A DNA stretch of 10,438 bases from Pseudozyma flocculosa PF-1 (Eukaryota; Basidiomycota; Ustilaginomycetes; Ustilaginales; Ustilaginaceae). This document shows positions 6,585 through 10,438 of the stretch, piece by piece (the stretch's first letter is position 1; every line of letters starts with the position of its first letter). The translations under genes were made by a program, and so were the position numbers. The notes below the pieces were generated by a model. It saw only the letters and a list, made by a program, of their open reading frames with translations, was not told where the DNA came from and searched no databases. The stretch lies in the NCBI RefSeq assembly GCF_000417875.1, contig NW_006920878.1, positions 908,506 through 918,943 on the forward strand, read 5' to 3'.

Positions 6585-9500
6585 ATGCCAGCCGCCTCAT
6601 CCTTGAACCACTCTTCGACCCCCGCCACCGCCACCGCCACCAACACCACCACCACGCCCGCTGCCCCTTCGCAACGTTCGCAGCGCCCGCGCGACCGGCA
6701 GAGGACGCTTCAGGCCTGCATCGAGTGCAAGGATCGCAAGCAGAGGTGAGCCAACTTCCTCACTTTCCCACCTATGCTCTCACGTCCGCCCTGGCAATCG
6801 GTTCTCGCCGCCGCCGCCGCCTCGATCGCACTGACACCCTCCCGTCCCACCTGGAGCCACCGTCGACGCCGCACAGATGCGAGTTTGACCAGCCCTCGGA
6901 TTCTCGCCACGCTGCAATCGCAGCATGCAGGCGATGCCAGAGGTACCGACTGCCCTGCCGCGGCGGCCGCCACCGTGCCCGCCCTAGTGCCTCGTCGGCC
7001 GCACCGCCTTCCGCCCTCTCACCCTCGTCGTCCGCGTCCGCAGCTGCTGACCCACCAGCGAACAGTGCCACGATGGCGACCTCGCCGGCATCCGCATCGT
7101 CCGCCTCGACCGCCATGACGAGTGGCGGCCACCCAGTTCAGCAGGGCCACCGTCACGACCTCGCCTCGACCGACCCGCCATGGCAGCCAGATCGGGTCCC
7201 CCGGATGCGCCCGCGCTCTCCGCCTTCCCACCACCAGCCCAACCCGCACCATGACTCCTATCCACACCCGCACAACTATCAGCCACATCGCCAACAACAC
7301 GGCCATCACGACCAGCCGCACCCTCCCCAATATGCCCACCCGCAGCAGCAGCAGCAGCAGCAGCACCACCACCACCACCACCACCACATCGTCCACACGG
7401 ACGCCTCGGCCGCCTCGTCGTCGCCCAGCCACGCCTCGCCCGAAACGGCCGAGCCGCGCGACTCCAACACCCGGTACAATGGCTTCACCGCCATGTCGCA
7501 GCACGTCTTTTGGTGCCTAGGCGAGGTCTGTCCCGCCCTCCGCGACTGGGACCAGCGGCAGGCCCACATCCGCCTGCGTCGGCCGCCCGGCCTCGCTCGA
7601 CCTCCGCTCCAGCTTACCCGCGCCGCCCACGACCACGACTCGCTCTCCTCGCCCTCGATCCACCGCGACTTGGCCAGGCAGCGCGGCGTCTCGGCCAGGA
7701 TCCTCGCCACCGCCGTCTGCTCGCGTGAGTCTCAGCCGGCGGCCAATCCATCCGACGCCCTGAGCAGCCCGCATCGTCTGGATTCGTCCTGCGAGCGCCG
7801 TACTCACCCGGGCCGTCTGCTGACTGCTCCCAACCTTGCCCGCCCGCGCCCGCGCGCTCGCCTCGTCTTTTGCCCAAGTCTTTGCACACTTCGCCGCCAA
7901 CATTATGCCCGTCTTTCCCGTCCTTTCCGACGACGACGCCCAGGCCGAGATGCTGGCCGCACTGCAGGCGCCCTCGCTCGATCAGATGGATCCGGACGTC
8001 GACATCTGGCTCAAGCAGCGCAGCGGCGCGCCGCCCCTCTCGCTCCTCGCGCTCGTCATCTGCGCCATCAGCTCCCTCTCCCGCTCCCGTCCACTCGACG
8101 AGCGACGCGCCATCGTCTACGCCCTGCGCGACCGCCTCCGGGCCGGCGAGGGCCTCCAGCTGCTCCTGCGCACCTCTCTTCGAAACATCCAGACGCTTCT
8201 CCTTCTCTCGCTCACCCCCGAGCTCCTCTCCGAGTCGAGCACCGAGGCGCACAGCCTGCTGTGGATGTACGCCGGCGCCGCCTTCCGCATGGCCCTCGAC
8301 CTCGGCTTCCACCGCCACAAGCACCTCAGCGCCCTCTCGCCCGTCATCAGCGGCGGCGACGCCCGAGAGCGCGCGTGGAAGTGCTGCATCCTCGTCGACG
8401 CCTTGTGAGTGACCAAGACGCAAGCGCAGGGGCGGCGCGCCAAGGGAGCACGTCAACGCGGCTTGTCGCGGCTCGACCAGCCACTGACGACCCAACCTCC
8501 GTGCACCCGTGCTTCGCACCTTTTTCGCCCTGACCCGTCTCCATCTGCCCACCACAGCCACGCTGCAGGCTTCGGTCAGCCTCCAACCATTGCTTCTGAG
8601 CTTGCCCTCGAAGATGCCGCGAGCGGATATGGCGCGCCGTTCGGGTCGTTCGACTCCATCTACGATGTGAGGGGACGCTGATGCCCTGCCGCTCCAAGCT
8701 CGTCGCACGCAGCCGCTCGCCCAGCTGACCTCAATGAGTCCCTGATCCCTCCGCGCCCCGTCCCGTCCCGCCTCACCTCGCACCCAGATCGCACAAGTCA
8801 GTCGTCTGCTGTGTGAGTGCCGAATGGCGGCCCGACGGGCACTGCTGCTTGTCTCTCCAACGCTCACCGCCGCCGCGCCTCCGCTCCCCGTCTGTACAGA
8901 CATCACCATCAACGGAGGATCGCCCGATGAAGAGCACCCGCGTGAGGCGGTTCCGGACCAAGTCGTCGCCCGCATGCAGTACTGGAACGCCAAGGCCAAC
9001 GAGTCGGCGCACGAAGCCCTCGAGACGCTGCCGCCCTGCGCCGTCTTTGCACGGCTGCTGCTGCTCTTGACCGAGGTGAGCCGATCCACGCGCCGGAGCC
9101 GAAAGCGGTGGTGCTGGCCAGGTTCGGTCCCGGCCGTCGACGCTGACGCAGCTACCCTTAACCCTGCCCCTGCCCGCGCCCGCGCCCGCGCCCGCGGTCG
9201 CGGTCCGTGTCTCAGTTCAATCTGTGGCGCTACGCCGAGGAACAGAGGCACGACCGTCGGCAGCGACCTCTGTGGGGGCCGTCGCTGCCGGAGCTCATGC
9301 ACCGAGCCGATGCGCTGCTCCACTGCTTCCAGCGCCACCACCTCGCCCTGCTCGACAGTCACATGATCGGCTTCAACGCCATCACTGTCGCGACGCTCCT
9401 CGCCGCCCTCGACTGCCTCTGCGCCGGAAAGATCCGAAGGTCGCTGACCGAGGCCGAGCTCTGCTTTGCGGCATGGGCCGACGCCGCCGTCACAGACGAG

Positions 9501-9959
9501 CCGGTACCCCACCGCGAGGGTAGGCTGCGCGACAAGCTCTTGCGCGTCATGCAGCTCGTCGCTACCGCCGTTCGCCACGAGCTCGGGGCAACCGACCACC
9601 AGCCGCCCACGACAGGCGCAGCCAGCGCAGGGGCGGGTGCCAACGGCCAGACCACGGCGATGACCGGCCCGGACCAGGCCGCGGCGGCCCACGGCTTTTC
9701 CTCGTTCTCCACCGCCTTTCCCGCATTCGCGACGGGCGTCGGCACGGGAGCGCCCGGCGCCGGCGACGCCGACGAGCTTCCCTGGCATCTCCTCGACGAG
9801 ACCCTTTCGATCTTTGATCAGTGGCCCCAGATGTCGGACCAGGTCACCACTGTCCACGCCGCCACACCCGCCGCAGCCGCCGCTGTTCCCGGCGGGGCGC
9901 TTCCAGCTAACACCTCGCCGGGCGACGAGATGCACTTGATACCCCGCTTCTTCCATTGA
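6585..9959 (+). CDS. Zn(II)2Cys6 fungal transcription factor with middle-homology domain (7 exons)
   Basis: Exons are 6585-6745, 6877-7724, 7879-8404, 8558-8666, 8788-8812, 8900-9075 and 9216-9959, giving 862 residues. All six introns are GT-AG with GTGAG donors and agreeing phases; five carry CTGAC. ATG 6585 is the first in-frame Met after a stop at 6489. The nuclear DNA-binding cluster is Cys45-X2-Cys48-X6-Cys55-X15-Cys71-X2-Cys74-X6-Cys81; its third spacer is long and lacks the usual proline. Then come a Ser/Pro/His-rich linker with Gln7-His8 (210-224), and from about residue 330 the fungal-specific regulatory domain (FAHF..MPVFPVL; YAGAAFRMALDLGFHR; WKCCILVDAFHAAGFGQPP). The C-terminal part is helical, then Gly/Ala-rich, with an acidic, hydrophobic tail that could activate. 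Its divergent position makes the aldolase a plausible target, but target genes are inference. Confidence 0.93.
7343..7387 (+). repeat. In-frame CAG7-CAC8 trinucleotide tract
   Basis: Seven CAG codons followed by eight CAC codons encode Gln7-His8 in the linker between the zinc cluster and the regulatory domain. The surrounding linker (about residues 170-230) is rich in His, Pro and Gln generally. The tract is likely to vary in length between strains. Confidence 0.9.
8788..8812 (+). other. 25-nt internal micro-exon of the regulator gene
   Basis: The exon is flanked by an acceptor CACCCAG and a donor GTGAGT and encodes IAQVSRLL plus one base. It is required: joining the 8558-8666 exon (phase 0) directly to the 8900 exon (needs one base) would break the frame. 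With it, the protein reads SIYD-IAQVSRLL-YITING without interruption. Confidence 0.85.
9173..9196. repeat. CCCGCG x4 in regulator intron 6
   Basis: Four perfect CCCGCG units lie between the CTGAC branch-like motif (9143-9147) and the TCTCAG acceptor (9210-9215), in the place normally taken by a pyrimidine tract. The G residues interrupt that tract every few bases. Confidence 0.85.
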
Positions 9960-10155
9960 CGTCGCCTTGACCCGGCCTTGCGCCCGCTCCCTTGGCCCGG
10001 CGCGACACGAAAAAGCATCCCCCGCCGTCTGTACACTACAAACCATTTTGCCGCGCGGACAATCAGCATGTATTTCTAGCCCAGACCCACTGCAGAGACC
10101 AATGTCCTGCCACCCTGCTTGCCCGTGCGGGGTGAGCAATTTCCCGTGGAATTTT

Positions 10156-10406
10156 CAGGCACTTTTGCAATCTGAGCCTGCCTTCCATCTAGAAGGCAGA
10201 ATGTGGATTGGGATGTGTTGGCTGTCCGGTGGACCCTGGCTGGACCCTGACGGGTGGGCCAGCCGCCTGGGTAGCTGGATGGCTACCAAATCCAAAAAAT
10301 CGCAAATACAAGATTAGAGTTTTAGCCGAGGTACTGGACCCCTGCCAGCTGTTTTTGGCCCAGCAAGGCACCATTGCTGGCAGGTAAAATCCTGCAAAAA
10401 TGCCAG
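10156..10406. repeat. Imperfect inverted repeats bounding a ~250-bp segment
   Basis: CAGGCACTTTTGCA at 10156-10169 matches 12 of 14 positions with the reverse complement of TGCAAAAATGCCAG at 10393-10406. Internal to both lies a CCTGCC (plus strand at about 10177-10182; complement within 10376-10384), so similarity extends inward with a small offset. Together with the lower GC content this resembles a small element with terminal inverted repeats. I see no clear target-site duplication and no coding capacity. Confidence 0.3.
10341..10384. repeat. 9-bp perfect inverted repeat (hairpin)
   Basis: CCTGCCAGC at 10341-10349 is exactly complementary to GCTGGCAGG at 10376-10384, with a 26-nt loop. A second hairpin, GGTAGC/GCTACC with a 6-nt loop, lies at 10270-10287, and TGGACCCTG is directly repeated at 10230 and 10241. 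Confidence 0.6.
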
Positions 10407-10438
10407 GGATGTGCACCTGACCCAGGGCTACATCATAG

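Larger units (their letters stand above)
9960..10438. other. 3' flank of the regulator gene and downstream non-coding DNA
   Basis: No gene was recognised. The first ~120 bp should be the 3' UTR; no AATAAA is seen. From about 10070 the DNA is less GC-rich (two lines I counted were 45% and 48% GC, another 58%) than the coding exons, and contains inverted and direct repeats. Open frames through it look random. The window ends inside this stretch. Confidence 0.5.

Noticed and set aside
6347..8533. A 728-codon plus-strand open frame taken as one protein
   Set aside because: Only 6877-7724 of it is coding. Its first part is in the wrong frame for the first half of the zinc cluster, and after 7724 it runs through an intron and then out of frame with the regulatory domain.
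9155..9165. Telomere-like CCCTTAACCCT
   Set aside because: The unit is not a true CCCTAA repeat, occurs once, and lies inside intron 6 of the regulator.
7614..10139. An 841-codon open frame on the minus strand
   Set aside because: It runs antisense to the spliced regulator gene through exons and introns alike, is Arg/Gly/Ala-rich and shows no domain. It is a by-product of GC-rich codon use on the other strand.
10270..10287. Hairpin considered as part of a tRNA
   Set aside because: No acceptor stem, no T-loop GTTCRA and no fitting cloverleaf spacing were found around it.

Overview
The window is nuclear DNA from a filamentous or yeast-like fungus, most likely a GC-rich basidiomycete. The reasons are GC-rich coding sequence, genes cut by ten short introns (69-197 nt) with GTGAG/GTAAG donors and frequent CTGAC branch-like motifs, and a Zn(II)2Cys6 regulator with a fungal middle-homology domain, a combination known only from fungi. 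The species cannot be named from sequence alone.

Three complete protein genes can be reconstructed, each by phase-consistent splicing. On the minus strand, 3264 to 1696 encodes a 499-residue class I pyridoxal-phosphate aminotransferase of the aspartate aminotransferase type (2 exons). Also on the minus strand, 5668 to 4349 encodes a 282-residue HpcH/HpaI-type pyruvate aldolase (4 exons) whose catalytic residues all appear at family spacing. On the plus strand, 6585 to 9959 encodes an 862-residue Zn(II)2Cys6 transcription factor (7 exons, one of only 25 nt). The aldolase and the regulator are divergent and share a 916-bp intergenic region; the aminotransferase lies downstream of the aldolase in the same direction.

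The remaining DNA is 1-1695 (no confident gene, only a weak candidate coding stretch on the minus strand near 402-536), 3265-4348 (aminotransferase upstream region) and 9960-10438 (regulator 3' flank passing into a less GC-rich stretch bounded by imperfect inverted repeats, possibly a small non-autonomous mobile element).

How the genes could work together is inference. An aminotransferase that makes a 2-oxo acid, an aldolase that splits 4-hydroxy-2-oxo acids to pyruvate plus an aldehyde, and a divergent zinc-cluster regulator would form a compact catabolic module, for example for 4-hydroxyglutamate (hydroxyproline breakdown). An L-rhamnose-type role for the aldolase is an alternative.
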